DNA of 24,594 nucleotides from the NCBI GenBank assembly GCA_001067655.1, contig JUNU01000207.1:1-24594 (forward strand), in the 5' to 3' direction. The notes under the pieces are model-generated. The model searched no databases and had not been told where the DNA came from. It saw nothing but the letters and a program-made list of their open reading frames with translations. A program made the translations under genes and the position numbers. This document shows positions 14,090-22,046 of this stretch, one piece after another. The stretch comes from Neisseria lactamica. GTDB lineage: Bacteria; Pseudomonadota; Gammaproteobacteria; Burkholderiales; Neisseriaceae. How positions within the stretch are numbered: position 1 is the stretch's first letter; each line of letters opens with the position of its first letter.

Positions 14090-15259
14090 TTACACCTCGA
14101 TTTTATTGGGTGTGAAGGTTTCCCATTTGTTGCAGGCGGGGCAGTGCCAGAAGAAGACTTGGGATTTGAAGTGGCAGTTGCGGCAGCGGTACATGACGCT
14201 GCGTTGGAGTTGGCGGCCGATGACGGAACGCATCATGTCGGCGTCGGCTTTCCACGCGGGACTCATGTCGCTGATTTTCAAACCGAGCAGGCGGTACACG
14301 CCGTTGAGGTCGGGTTTTTGGCGCACGAGTTCGACGGCAAGTTGGGCGGCTTCGCTTTCGCCTTTGAGCAGCAGGGCTTTTTCGTAGATGACGTTGATGA
14401 GGTCTAAATCGGGGAAGGTCTGCATATAGCCGATAAGCCGGTTCAGCCCTTCTTCGTGTTTGCCTTGGGCGGCGTAGGCTTCGTAGAGTTTTTCGCCGAC
14501 CATGCTCAGGTAGGCATGGTTTTGCTGCTCGATGGCGCCGTATGCCTCGACAGCGGCAGGGAAATTGCCCTGTTTGGTTTCGATGTCGCCCAAAATCATG
14601 TTGGCGCGGGCGCATTTTTTGTTGGCGTCCAAGGCTTTTTGGACGTTGTAACGGGCGGCGTCAAGATTGGATTTGAACAGCGCGGTTTGGGCAAGTTCGC
14701 AATAAAACTGTGCAATTTCAAATTGGTAGGTCTGCTCATCGTGGCTGAGGAGTTGCGCGGTTTCGATGGCTTTTTCCCAGTCGCGGTCTTGCTGGTAGAT
14801 ACTGAGCAGGTGCTGACGGGCTTCGCGCGCCATGTTGCCTTCTTGCAAACCGATAAAGATTTGTTCGGCGCGGTCAACCAAACCTGCACTTTGGTAGTTT
14901 TGCGCGAGCTCGAACAATACCCGCGCGCGTTTTTCGTTGACGGTATCGGGTGAGTCGAGCAGGGCTTGGTGCATATTGATGGCTTTGTCGTTTTCGCCGC
15001 GCTGACGGTAGAGTTTGCCCAAGGTCAGGTTGAGGTCGTAAGACTGCGGCTGCTGGTCGATGACTTCCGCCAGTTCGCGGGCGGCGCGTCCGCTGTTGCG
15101 GTCAACCAATGCGTCCAGACTTTTATAAAAGCCGGCAGGCACGCTTTTCGCCTGTTTCAACACGGTTTTCATGTCGATACGGGCGGCAAACCAGCCCATG
15201 GCAAAGAAGACAGGCAAAAGGGTAATGGGCAGCAGGATGACCCACAATTCGTTGTCCAT
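14090..15259 (-). CDS. lapB: LapB (YciM) TPR protein of LPS assembly control
   Basis: Inner-membrane-anchored TPR protein that in E. coli works with FtsH to control LpxC and so the rate of LPS synthesis. 389 residues: one N-terminal membrane helix (WVILLPITLLPVFFAMGWF, about 6-24), then TPR-like helical repeats from about 45 to 330. The C-terminal rubredoxin-type metal knuckle has Cys359, Cys362, Cys373 and Cys376 (CRNC and CPAC). All family landmarks are intact. AAGGAA upstream supports the ATG at 15259. It is 12 bp downstream of lapA and surely cotranscribed. Family identity is firm; the regulatory mechanism in Neisseria is inferred from other Gram-negatives. Confidence 0.94.
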   Translation of the reverse strand: MDNELWVILLPITLLPVFFAMGWFAARIDMKTVLKQAKSVPAGFYKSLDALVDRNSGRAARELAEVIDQQPQSYDLNLTLGKLYRQRGENDKAINMHQALLDSPDTVNEKRARVLFELAQNYQSAGLVDRAEQIFIGLQEGNMAREARQHLLSIYQQDRDWEKAIETAQLLSHDEQTYQFEIAQFYCELAQTALFKSNLDAARYNVQKALDANKKCARANMILGDIETKQGNFPAAVEAYGAIEQQNHAYLSMVGEKLYEAYAAQGKHEEGLNRLIGYMQTFPDLDLINVIYEKALLLKGESEAAQLAVELVRQKPDLNGVYRLLGLKISDMSPAWKADADMMRSVIGRQLQRSVMYRCRNCHFKSQVFFWHCPACNKWETFTPNKIEV

Positions 15260-15271
15260 GTGATTCCTTCT

Positions 15272-15616
15272 TTAAGGCTTGGGCGTTTGTACGGGTTGGT
15301 TGGCAGGGACGGTGGTTTGCGGTACAGGTTGTTGTGGAGCGGGGGCGACGAGGTCTTTTTCGCTCAAATGCGCGTGTTTTTTGACTTCGGCACGCAGGCG
15401 GTTGTTTTCGCTGCGCAGTGCTAAAAGTCTGCCGAACAGGGCAAACATGCCGAACACGATACCGATAACAAACGCGCCGAATAGGACGACAATCAGCGGT
15501 AAGTCGGCTTTTTGACCGGGCAGATAGTGGAAGGCGACGCTGTCGGTATTGATGACGGCGAGCAGTAAAAACAATAATAAAATGATGACTTTGATAATGG
15601 TGTAAATCAGTTTCAT
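15272..15616 (-). CDS. lapA: LapA-domain (DUF1049) membrane protein
   Basis: A 114-residue inner-membrane protein of the LapA family, the usual partner of LapB. Two hydrophobic helices are visible, about 3-22 (IYTIIKVIILLLFLLLAVI) and about 41-66. A short charged coiled-coil-like stretch RLLALRSENNRLRAEVKKH and a Pro/Gln-rich low-complexity tail (about 90-114, PAPQQPVPQTTVPANQPVQ) follow. The motif INTDSVAFHYLPG after the first helix is typical of the family. CGGAGA precedes the ATG at 15616. It is the first gene of the lapA-lapB pair. Confidence 0.9.
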   Translation of the reverse strand: MKLIYTIIKVIILLLFLLLAVINTDSVAFHYLPGQKADLPLIVVLFGAFVIGIVFGMFALFGRLLALRSENNRLRAEVKKHAHLSEKDLVAPAPQQPVPQTTVPANQPVQTPKP

Positions 15617-16004
15617 GGATGTCTCCGGCGGTATGCCTGTCGGAAAGTTTTGAGAAGGTCGTCTGAAAATTCAGTAGGGCGGTCGATGTGGATTCTGTTT
15701 CTGAATCCGTTTACCGCAGATGCGGCTTAGTTTAAACGATTTGGATTGTTTCGGATAGGATGTGCGGCAGTTTTCAGACGACCTCAGGCTTCATTATATA
15801 TATGTAGTAAACAGTAGGCATGATTGCTGACAATTTGCATCCATATTGAAATGGGTGGTTTTCCGTATTTCGTTATCAGGCAAGGGCTTGGACGGAGGTC
15901 GTTTTCGAAACGGGCATTCGGACTTGTCAAAACCATCCGTACAGGCGTATCTTTCAACTTTTAATATCTAAACAGAACCAAACAGAATAAGAAAGGCAAT
16001 CATC
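15617..16004. other. 388-bp divergent spacer between lapA and ilvE
   Basis: No gene seen. It contains two exact DUS copies facing each other 105 bp apart (15656-15667 plus, 15773-15784 minus), an AT-rich TATATATATG stretch near 15796, and the candidate ilvE promoter. Confidence 0.7.
15924..15953 (+). promoter_or_regulatory. Candidate promoter for ilvE
   Basis: TTGTCA (15924-15929), an 18-bp spacer and TATCTT (15948-15953), about 52 bp before the ilvE start codon. Confidence 0.4.
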
Positions 16005-17003
16005 ATGAGCAGATCCGTACCCGCCGTGTTCGGCAGCGTCTTCCACGCCCAAATGCCCGTTATCGCCCACAAGGACGGCAAATGGCAGCCGACCGAATGG
16101 CAAACTTCCTCAGACCTCACCCTCGCGCCCGGCGCGCACGCCCTGCATTACGGCAGCGAATGCTTTGAAGGTTTAAAAGCATTCCGTCAGGCAAACGGCA
16201 AAATCGTCTTGTTCCGCCCGACGGCAAACATCGCCCGTATGCAGCAAAGCGCAGACATTTTGCACCTGCCGCGCCCCGAAACCGAAGCCTATCTGAATGC
16301 CCTGATCGAATTGGTCAAACGCGCCGCCGACGAAATTCCCGATGCGCCTGCCGCGCTGTATCTGCGCCCGACGCTCATCGGTACCGACCCGGTTATCGGC
16401 AAAGCCGGTTCACCGTCCGAAACTGCGCTGCTCTATATCCTCGCGTCTCCGGTCGGCGACTATTTCAAAGCCGGTTCGCCCGTGAAAATTTTGGTTGAAA
16501 CCGAACACATCCGCTGCGCACCGCACATGGGCCGCGTCAAATGCGGCGGCAACTACGCCTCCGCCATGCCTTGGGTACTGAAGGCAAAAGCTGAACATGG
16601 TGCAAATCAAGTCCTGTTCTGTCCGAACGGCGACGTACAGGAAACCGGCGCGTCCAACTTTATCCTGATTAAAGGCAACGAAATTATCACCAAGCCGTTG
16701 ACCGACGAATTCCTCCACGGCGTAACCCGCGATTCTGTGCTGACCGTCGCCAAAGACTTGGGCTACACCGTCAGCGAACGCAATTTCACCGTGGACGAAC
16801 TCAAAGCCGCAGTCGAAGAGGGCGCGGAAGCAATTCTGACCGGCACCGCCGCCGTCATCTCGCCCGTAACCTCTTTTGTCATCGACGGCAAAGAAATCGA
16901 AGTGAAGAGCCAAGAACGCGGCTACGCTTTGCGCAAAGCCTTGACCGACATCCAATACGGTTTGGCGGAAGACAAACATGGCTGGTTGGTTGAAGTGTGC
17001 TGA
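16005..17003 (+). CDS. ilvE: Branched-chain amino-acid aminotransferase
   Basis: Class IV PLP aminotransferase that makes the last step of valine, leucine and isoleucine synthesis reversible with glutamate. 332 residues. Landmarks are HALHYGSECFEGLKAFR (45-61), the RPTLIG segment near 121, catalytic Lys179 in GRVKCGGNYA, and the cofactor-contacting Glu213 in VQETGASNFIL. The layout with an N-terminal TEWQTSSDLTLAPGAHAL strand is that of the longer, eukaryote-like BCAT subgroup rather than the shorter E. coli IlvE. AAAGG at 15992-15996 supports the ATG at 16005. It is monocistronic with a DUS terminator. Confidence 0.95.
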   Translation: MSRSVPAVFGSVFHAQMPVIAHKDGKWQPTEWQTSSDLTLAPGAHALHYGSECFEGLKAFRQANGKIVLFRPTANIARMQQSADILHLPRPETEAYLNALIELVKRAADEIPDAPAALYLRPTLIGTDPVIGKAGSPSETALLYILASPVGDYFKAGSPVKILVETEHIRCAPHMGRVKCGGNYASAMPWVLKAKAEHGANQVLFCPNGDVQETGASNFILIKGNEIITKPLTDEFLHGVTRDSVLTVAKDLGYTVSERNFTVDELKAAVEEGAEAILTGTAAVISPVTSFVIDGKEIEVKSQERGYALRKALTDIQYGLAEDKHGWLVEVC

Positions 17004-17031
17004 TTTGATTTCGTATTAATAGAACAGATCC

Positions 17032-17075
17032 AAAGGTCGTCTGAAAGAAAATTTCTTTTCAGACGACCTTTTTAT
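17032..17075 (+). terminator. DUS-pair hairpin terminator after ilvE
   Basis: AAAGGTCGTCTGAAAG (from 17032) pairs with CTTTTCAGACGACCTTT (to 17071), followed by a T run. It begins 28 bp after the stop. Confidence 0.85.
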
Positions 17076-17248
17076 TTTGTAAACAGATTTTGCCGTGCCA
17101 TTTGTAAAAAAATATCCTGATGTTTGGTGCGTTGTTGTGAAAAACAGTCACTATTTGAACTAAAAAATAAAAAAATTTTTCTATTTTTCAAATAATTAAA
17201 AAATTTTAATATTTGCTAAGTTATGAAAATGTAATTATACCAATTCAA

Positions 17249-17259
17249 TATGCTAGAAT
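17249..17259 (+). promoter_or_regulatory. Extended -10 promoter candidate for the beta-helix transcript
   Basis: TATGCTAGAAT matches the extended -10 pattern TRTGnTAnAAT. A second possibility just upstream is TTGCTA (17213-17218), 17 bp, TATACC (17236-17241). Confidence 0.4.
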
Positions 17260-17410
17260 CATTTCATTACTCGTTTGGTATATTTAGTTGCTGAAAAATG
17301 TCGAAAAAAGGGACTTAAATCGACATCGCAGTGAACTAAATAGATACTCTAGAACTCTGATAGACTTAGGTTTTCGTTTTTTAATGTAAAGCAGTGTTTA
17401 ATATATTAAT

Positions 17411-17478
17411 GTGACATTACAAGATGACTGTTCCAAAGTGAGAGCTTTGGAATGACTTTTACAAGATCATGAAAAGTC
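17411..17478. repeat. Imperfect direct repeat flanking a perfect 8-bp hairpin
   Basis: GTGACATTACAAGATGA (from 17411) recurs as ATGACTTTTACAAGATCA (from 17453). Between them TTCCAAAG (17431-17438) pairs with CTTTGGAA (17445-17452). A further GACTTTT/AAAAGTC inverted pair brackets the second copy. The 42-bp period is about four helical turns. Confidence 0.5.
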
Positions 17479-17567
17479 GTCTGAATGTTATAGGGATATT
17501 TAAGTGCGGTTTTATGTTTAAAAGGCGGAAGGATTAAAAAAAGAGCGTCAGGTTTTGAGGTTTTAGA

Positions 17568-17657
17568 ATGAGTAATAATCGTTACAGCTATTTAAATGAC
17601 GATGGAAATGATTTCAAATCATTCAAACGACATATAAAAATTGCTGAAAAAGGGTAG
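17568..17657 (+). CDS. Possible 29-codon leader/small ORF
   Basis: ATG at 17568 with GAGG at 17557-17560 (7-bp gap), stop TAG at 17655-17657. It encodes MSNNRYSYLNDDGNDFKSFK and nine more residues, hydrophilic, with no recognisable family. Its stop codon abuts a hairpin that starts at 17658. It could be a leader peptide, the remains of a gene, or chance. Confidence 0.3.
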   Translation: MSNNRYSYLNDDGNDFKSFKRHIKIAEKG

Positions 17658-17693
17658 GAAAGCATTGCTTTCGTTGCTTCAGACGCAAGTCTG
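17658..17693 (+). promoter_or_regulatory. Two tandem leader hairpins before the beta-helix gene
   Basis: GAAAGC (17658-17663) pairs with GCTTTC (17667-17672). CAGAC (17680-17684) pairs with GTCTG (17689-17693) around a GCAA (GNRA) tetraloop, and TTTT follows at 17698. Together they sit just after the small ORF stop and 28 bp before the gene start, an attenuator-like layout. Confidence 0.4.
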
Positions 17694-17720
17694 CGGCTTT
17701 TAAACTAGGGAAAATATATT

Positions 17721-20456
17721 ATGTCAACTAAAACCACGTACTCTTTCTTCAATCTCGGACAAACAAGAGTTCACACTAAAAGTCAAATTTCTCAATCTAA
17801 TCATGCAGTAGCCGCAAGCCAAGATCATGCCGGCCATGCTCCTTCTGCATTGAACAAATTGATTTACGACCGTTCTTTTGGTGGTCTGAATCTGGCAGCA
17901 GCCCTCCCTAAACAATTGAGGGGGCAGGATAAAATTTTTGGTCTGCAACATACGCCCTCTGCCGATACTGCCGCAGTCAATACTTCAAAAAATACCAAAC
18001 CGGCGCCGGTTGCCGACCGCAGTAAATTAACCAGCAAAGAAATGGCCATCATGTCTCAGGTTCTCCGTGCTGATGTTGTTGCACGCAAACAGGCAGAAGC
18101 TCAAGCAGCCAAAGAGCAGGTCATGGCAAAATACCAAGCTGCCAGACAGGCAGCTGTTGCCGCCGCTGCTGCAAGACATGCAGAAGCTATGGAAAAGGCA
18201 AAAGCCGCTGCTGCAGTACGTCAAGCCGAAGCTTTGGAAAAAGCCAAAGCAGCATCGGCTGCAAGACAGGCTGAAGCGTTAGAAAAATCAAAAGCCGCAC
18301 ATGCAGCCAAACAAGCGGAAATTGCCGCTAAAACCAAAGCAATCCTGGCTGAAAAACAGGCTGCCGAGAAAGCGCAACATACTGAAAATGATGTTGCACA
18401 CCATCATCAAACCAACGGTAAAGCGGCGCATTCAGCACCAGCGGTAACGGTTGCCCACAAACATGAAGACAATCAGGCTGGTGACAACAAAGAAACGGTT
18501 CAACACAATACTTCAAAATCCAATGAAGCCCATACTGCCAGACAGGCCGAACATCAAGCCAATCATCAAGATGAAGTAAAAGAAGGGGAGGTTTCCAACT
18601 ACACCGTTCATCAATCGAAAGAATTTGGCAGATACATCGACGTCAATGATTTTGGCGCAGATCCGACCGGGAAAAAAGACAGCTTGGCAGCCATCAAAGC
18701 GGCATTGACTGCGGCACACAAAGAAAAAGCCATGCTGTTCATGGACGGTACTTACTATATTTCCGATCAAATTGTCATCAATGGCAATAATTCAGGTGTC
18801 AAAGGTATTTTTGGTTCGGGCATGGGCAAAACGCTGATCACCTTTGATAAAGCACAGGTCGGTGTGTTCAACCCCAATACCAATCACGATGATATTCGCG
18901 CATTTGCCGGTATTTTGGTGGATGGACAAAACCATAAAACGATTGCGAATCTTTCTGTTAAATATACCAATCCGGACTTTTACCGGAAGGGCTTGAGCTA
19001 CTTCGGAAAAGTCAGCGGCATTTTGGTCAACGATGCCGACCATACTTTAATCAGCAAAGTCGAAGTATCCGGAGTCAACCGTGCCGGTGTGATGTTTACA
19101 TCGACTGATGCATTGGTTCGGGAAGCAGGTAAGAGCCAAACTTACAAAGCGCGCGTCCAAAGCGGTGAAATCAACGAACAATATGACCATCTGCCTTTGG
19201 GTGAGAACAACCGTATTGTCGACTCCTATCTGCACCACAACCGTGTTGCCGGCGCGATGGTCGGATATCAAAAGAACTTTGTCGGCGAAGGCAATAGATT
19301 GGAGTGGAACGGCCACGAAGCTGATGGCGGTACAGGTTATGGCATGACTGCCATGGCAGGCAGCTACAACTACGGTATTACTTTCCGCAACAATACGACC
19401 GACCATAACTACCGTAAAGGTTTGGATGTACATGATGGCACCGGTATCGTTATCGAAAACAACGTCTTAAACGGCGACCGTCTATATGGTATCGCTGCCT
19501 ACAACCGCCAATTTTCCATGGATAACGTGAAAATTAAAGACAACGTTATTACGCAAGACCCGAATTTCCGTCTTTATATGGATGATGATTTAGGTAGGTA
19601 TTACCACATGTATTCCGGTATCCAAGTGCAAACCAATACCCAATTGCGCGATTTGCATACGGCGGATAAAGGTTATTACGACATCAGCGGCAATACCATT
19701 AAAAATTTGGCAGTGTACCAAAACCACATCCAAACTTATGGCATCGAATTCCGTAACCATGAAAACAAAATGGATTACACGCTGAATATTACCGACAACA
19801 AAATCGACGGTGAGTCCACCAAATACCTGATGGCAGTGATTAACAACACATATGATCATGTCAGCAAACACGACGGTATCGGTACGGGCACCATCAATAT
19901 CAGCGACAATACTGCCAATATCGGAAAAATTGCACCGGGAGCCGTGCCGTTCTATTTTGAAGAACACCGCTCGGATGTCCCCCTGCATGGTTCGATAACG
20001 TTAAACAACAACAATATTACCGTTCGCGAAGAGTCGGCCGGTTATCGTGAATTCGCCTATATGCGTACCAATGCCAAAGAGTACAACGTGACCAACAATA
20101 CGTTGTCCCTCCACGGCAAACTGAACGATGCCATTGTGGATGTCAACAGTACCGGTGACGGCGTAGGAAAAGCCACGTTGAATGTTGCCAACAATACCCT
20201 GCATACCGACATCAAAGGTAAACTGTATGCGACTTGGTTGAAACATGAGGCAGATATCGATACCTTTGCCGGCAGCAATACCCATAATGGCGACCAATTG
20301 AAAGATGTGAATACAACCGGTAAGGACATCGCGCTTTCTGATGTATTGGGTCATGTGCATAACAAAGTTGAAGCAATCCACGATACTGTTTATGCCAATC
20401 ACCCGAAATATCCGACCATGATTGATGATCAGACTTACCATAACGGCATTTTGTAA
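17721..20456 (+). CDS. Large beta-helix (pectate-lyase-3 / epimerase-like) protein with repeat stalk
   Basis: A 911-residue protein in three parts. Residues 1-120 are polar and lack a signal peptide, lipobox or membrane segment. Residues 121-220 are Ala/Lys/Glu/Gln-rich and probably coiled coil, including four 15-residue repeats (151-210, units like RQAEALEKAKAA); 220-297 is a linker with 12 His. From 303 the stretch RYIDVNDFGADPTGKKDS is the signature opening of pectate-lyase-3/GH28-like right-handed beta-helices, followed by Asn/Gly-rich coils to about 850. KGLDVHDGTG (566-575) resembles the DPHE active-site region of secreted mannuronan C5-epimerases. AGGGA at 17707-17711 supports the ATG at 17721. 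Substrate unknown; a polysaccharide lyase, epimerase or adhesive surface protein all fit. Export route unseen; the tail GKDIALSDVLGHVHNK might be a type I secretion signal (inference). Confidence 0.75.
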   Translation: MSTKTTYSFFNLGQTRVHTKSQISQSNHAVAASQDHAGHAPSALNKLIYDRSFGGLNLAAALPKQLRGQDKIFGLQHTPSADTAAVNTSKNTKPAPVADRSKLTSKEMAIMSQVLRADVVARKQAEAQAAKEQVMAKYQAARQAAVAAAAARHAEAMEKAKAAAAVRQAEALEKAKAASAARQAEALEKSKAAHAAKQAEIAAKTKAILAEKQAAEKAQHTENDVAHHHQTNGKAAHSAPAVTVAHKHEDNQAGDNKETVQHNTSKSNEAHTARQAEHQANHQDEVKEGEVSNYTVHQSKEFGRYIDVNDFGADPTGKKDSLAAIKAALTAAHKEKAMLFMDGTYYISDQIVINGNNSGVKGIFGSGMGKTLITFDKAQVGVFNPNTNHDDIRAFAGILVDGQNHKTIANLSVKYTNPDFYRKGLSYFGKVSGILVNDADHTLISKVEVSGVNRAGVMFTSTDALVREAGKSQTYKARVQSGEINEQYDHLPLGENNRIVDSYLHHNRVAGAMVGYQKNFVGEGNRLEWNGHEADGGTGYGMTAMAGSYNYGITFRNNTTDHNYRKGLDVHDGTGIVIENNVLNGDRLYGIAAYNRQFSMDNVKIKDNVITQDPNFRLYMDDDLGRYYHMYSGIQVQTNTQLRDLHTADKGYYDISGNTIKNLAVYQNHIQTYGIEFRNHENKMDYTLNITDNKIDGESTKYLMAVINNTYDHVSKHDGIGTGTINISDNTANIGKIAPGAVPFYFEEHRSDVPLHGSITLNNNNITVREESAGYREFAYMRTNAKEYNVTNNTLSLHGKLNDAIVDVNSTGDGVGKATLNVANNTLHTDIKGKLYATWLKHEADIDTFAGSNTHNGDQLKDVNTTGKDIALSDVLGHVHNKVEAIHDTVYANHPKYPTMIDDQTYHNGIL
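18171..18350 (+). repeat. Four tandem 45-bp units coding for 15-residue coiled-coil repeats
   Basis: Units begin ARHAEAMEKA, VRQAEALEKA, ARQAEALEKS and AKQAEIAAKT. DNA copies are diverged, so recent expansion is unlikely, but the tract could still vary in copy number between strains. Confidence 0.8.
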
Positions 20457-20465
20457 TGGTGTTTA

Positions 20466-20508
20466 AAAGGTCGTCTGAAACGGTAAATTGCCGTTTCAGA
20501 CGACCTTT
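20466..20508 (+). terminator. DUS-pair hairpin after the beta-helix gene
   Basis: AAAGGTCGTCTGAAACGG (20466-20483) pairs perfectly with its complement (20491-20508) around TAAATTG. The T run is short. It would separate this gene from the lipoprotein gene. Confidence 0.8.
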
Positions 20509-20612
20509 CGGCGTTTTTAGAAACCGAACAATACAATGATGTTGTCACATTAAATTATTTGTGTTAAAAGTCATTTACATTCCCATTGGATTGTTTTTTT
20601 AAGGAACAGTAA

Positions 20613-21920
20613 ATGAAAAAGACGTTTTGTCTAGTATTGGCGGCGGCATTTGGTTTGAGCGCATGCAGCAGCCTTGAAAACAAATCTGCCCATGAAATGA
20701 TGGCAATTTCCCTTGATCGCGTCTATACGGATGATTACAGCTATAACATTGATAGCGAAGTGAAGTTTCATACTTCTACTGCCGAAGCAGGGGTAGCGCC
20801 GGAAAGCGAGAAGAAAGCCCGTTTGGAAGAAACAAAGAAGGATCAAGCCGAACTTGACAAACAAGTCAAAGAATTAAACGAAGATGGAATCGAACTTTCT
20901 GAAGAAGATCAAACCAAGCTGAAAGAAGCCTTGTTGAACACCGGCGATGATAAATGGTTCACTGAGATGCTCGACAAATGGCAGGAATATCCGGTTGCCG
21001 GACGTTATTTGGAAGGCGTGCGTTTGAAATCGCATATAGCTATTGACCTGCCTGCCAAAAAAGCCGAATGGATTCCCGCTATTACAGTTAACCATCGCAA
21101 TGAGCAATTGAATATCCAATCTCCCATGCTGATTGATGGTGAAAATCTCAGCCTGACTATTGATCAGCCTTTGCTCAACTCGATGATTATGAGCTTCTTT
21201 ACGAGCGAAGAGATCCGTAAGCGTTTGGCTGAAGAGCAACCCATCAGCATCCAGCTTAAAGATGAAGAGATGGTAAAAGGTATTCCTTTGCGCCATGCAA
21301 CAAAGGCGGCATTCAAAGCCTTTATTGAAGCCAGCAAAGCTGCTCCTGCTGAGGCATACCGTCTTGAAAATATGGATGAATTCGGCAAACAAAACAAAGC
21401 GAAATACCGTATCCATTACACCCATAAAGACGAATATGACCCGCTCTTTATCGAAGCTTTTTCTAAAGTATTCAAAAAAGAATTTGATGCTCTGAAGAAA
21501 AAACCGGAGGAAGGCTCTACGGCTGAAGGTTACGAGAAAGTTGAAAAATTCTTTGGCGAGTTTATAGACAGTACAAAAGAGAAAGGCCTCTCAATGCACT
21601 CCGGCTTTGAAAAGATGGTCGGCATGCCTCTCTATTATGACTACTATCTGAATGGAAAAGGCAGATTGTTGGCAACGCGTATTTATACGCAGGTCAACAG
21701 CAAAAGCAACACTCAGGCGTTGAACATCGTTATGGAAAGTATTTACCACAATTACGGCAAACCCGTATTCAAGTTTAAGCCTGCAAGCGAAAAAGTCATC
21801 AACATAAAAGAGTTGACGGTACCTATCATATCTAGATTATTGTTGCCATCGGGTTATGACCCAGAGGCAGAAACTGATTCCGAAGAAAATACTGAAGAAC
21901 ATTCAGCAACTGAAGAATAA
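20613..21920 (+). CDS. Lipoprotein of unknown function
   Basis: A 435-residue protein with a clear lipoprotein signal, MKKTFCLVLAAAFGLSAC, lipobox L-S-A-C with Cys18. The mature part is charged. Residues about 60-100 (ESEKKARLEETKKDQAELDK and on) look coiled-coil; an alpha/beta-looking body follows; the C-terminal tail (about 418-435) is very acidic (EAETDSEENTEEHSATEE). No known family or catalytic motif was recognised. AAGGA at 20601-20605 supports the ATG at 20613. A weak TTGTCA-N17-TAAAAG pair at 20542-20570 could be its promoter. It is in the same direction as the beta-helix gene but a hairpin lies between, so it is a neighbour rather than a proven operon partner. It should be an envelope protein. 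Confidence 0.8.
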   Translation: MKKTFCLVLAAAFGLSACSSLENKSAHEMMAISLDRVYTDDYSYNIDSEVKFHTSTAEAGVAPESEKKARLEETKKDQAELDKQVKELNEDGIELSEEDQTKLKEALLNTGDDKWFTEMLDKWQEYPVAGRYLEGVRLKSHIAIDLPAKKAEWIPAITVNHRNEQLNIQSPMLIDGENLSLTIDQPLLNSMIMSFFTSEEIRKRLAEEQPISIQLKDEEMVKGIPLRHATKAAFKAFIEASKAAPAEAYRLENMDEFGKQNKAKYRIHYTHKDEYDPLFIEAFSKVFKKEFDALKKKPEEGSTAEGYEKVEKFFGEFIDSTKEKGLSMHSGFEKMVGMPLYYDYYLNGKGRLLATRIYTQVNSKSNTQALNIVMESIYHNYGKPVFKFKPASEKVINIKELTVPIISRLLLPSGYDPEAETDSEENTEEHSATEE

Positions 21921-21931
21921 TCATCTGCCAA

Positions 21932-21959
21932 CAGGCCGCCGAGATTTTCGAGCGGCCTG
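21932..21959 (+). terminator. GC-rich hairpin after the lipoprotein gene
   Basis: CAGGCCGC (21932-21939) pairs with GCGGCCTG (21952-21959), 11 bp past the stop, followed by CTTATT. Only a weak T run. Confidence 0.6.
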
Positions 21960-22020
21960 CTTATTGCAAATTTGACAGTGTTTACCTACGATGCGCCCTT
22001 GGTGCATTTCGTCTGAGTTT

Positions 22021-22032
22021 TTCAGACGACCT
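22021..22032 (-). repeat. DNA uptake sequence, single copy
   Basis: Exact reverse-orientation DUS directly before the ribosome site of the M50-like gene. Confidence 0.85.
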
Positions 22033-22046
22033 TTTTAAGGAAAACT

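Larger units (their letters stand above)
17076..17720. other. 645-bp AT-rich leader upstream of the beta-helix gene
   Basis: This is one of the most AT-rich stretches in the window. It holds an extended -10 candidate, a repeat-hairpin-repeat arrangement (17411-17478), a degenerate DUS near 17475 (AAGTCGTCTGAA, one base off), a 29-codon ORF (17568-17657) and two tandem hairpins (17658-17693). If the promoter at 17249 is used, the mRNA leader would be over 450 nt long. Confidence 0.7.
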
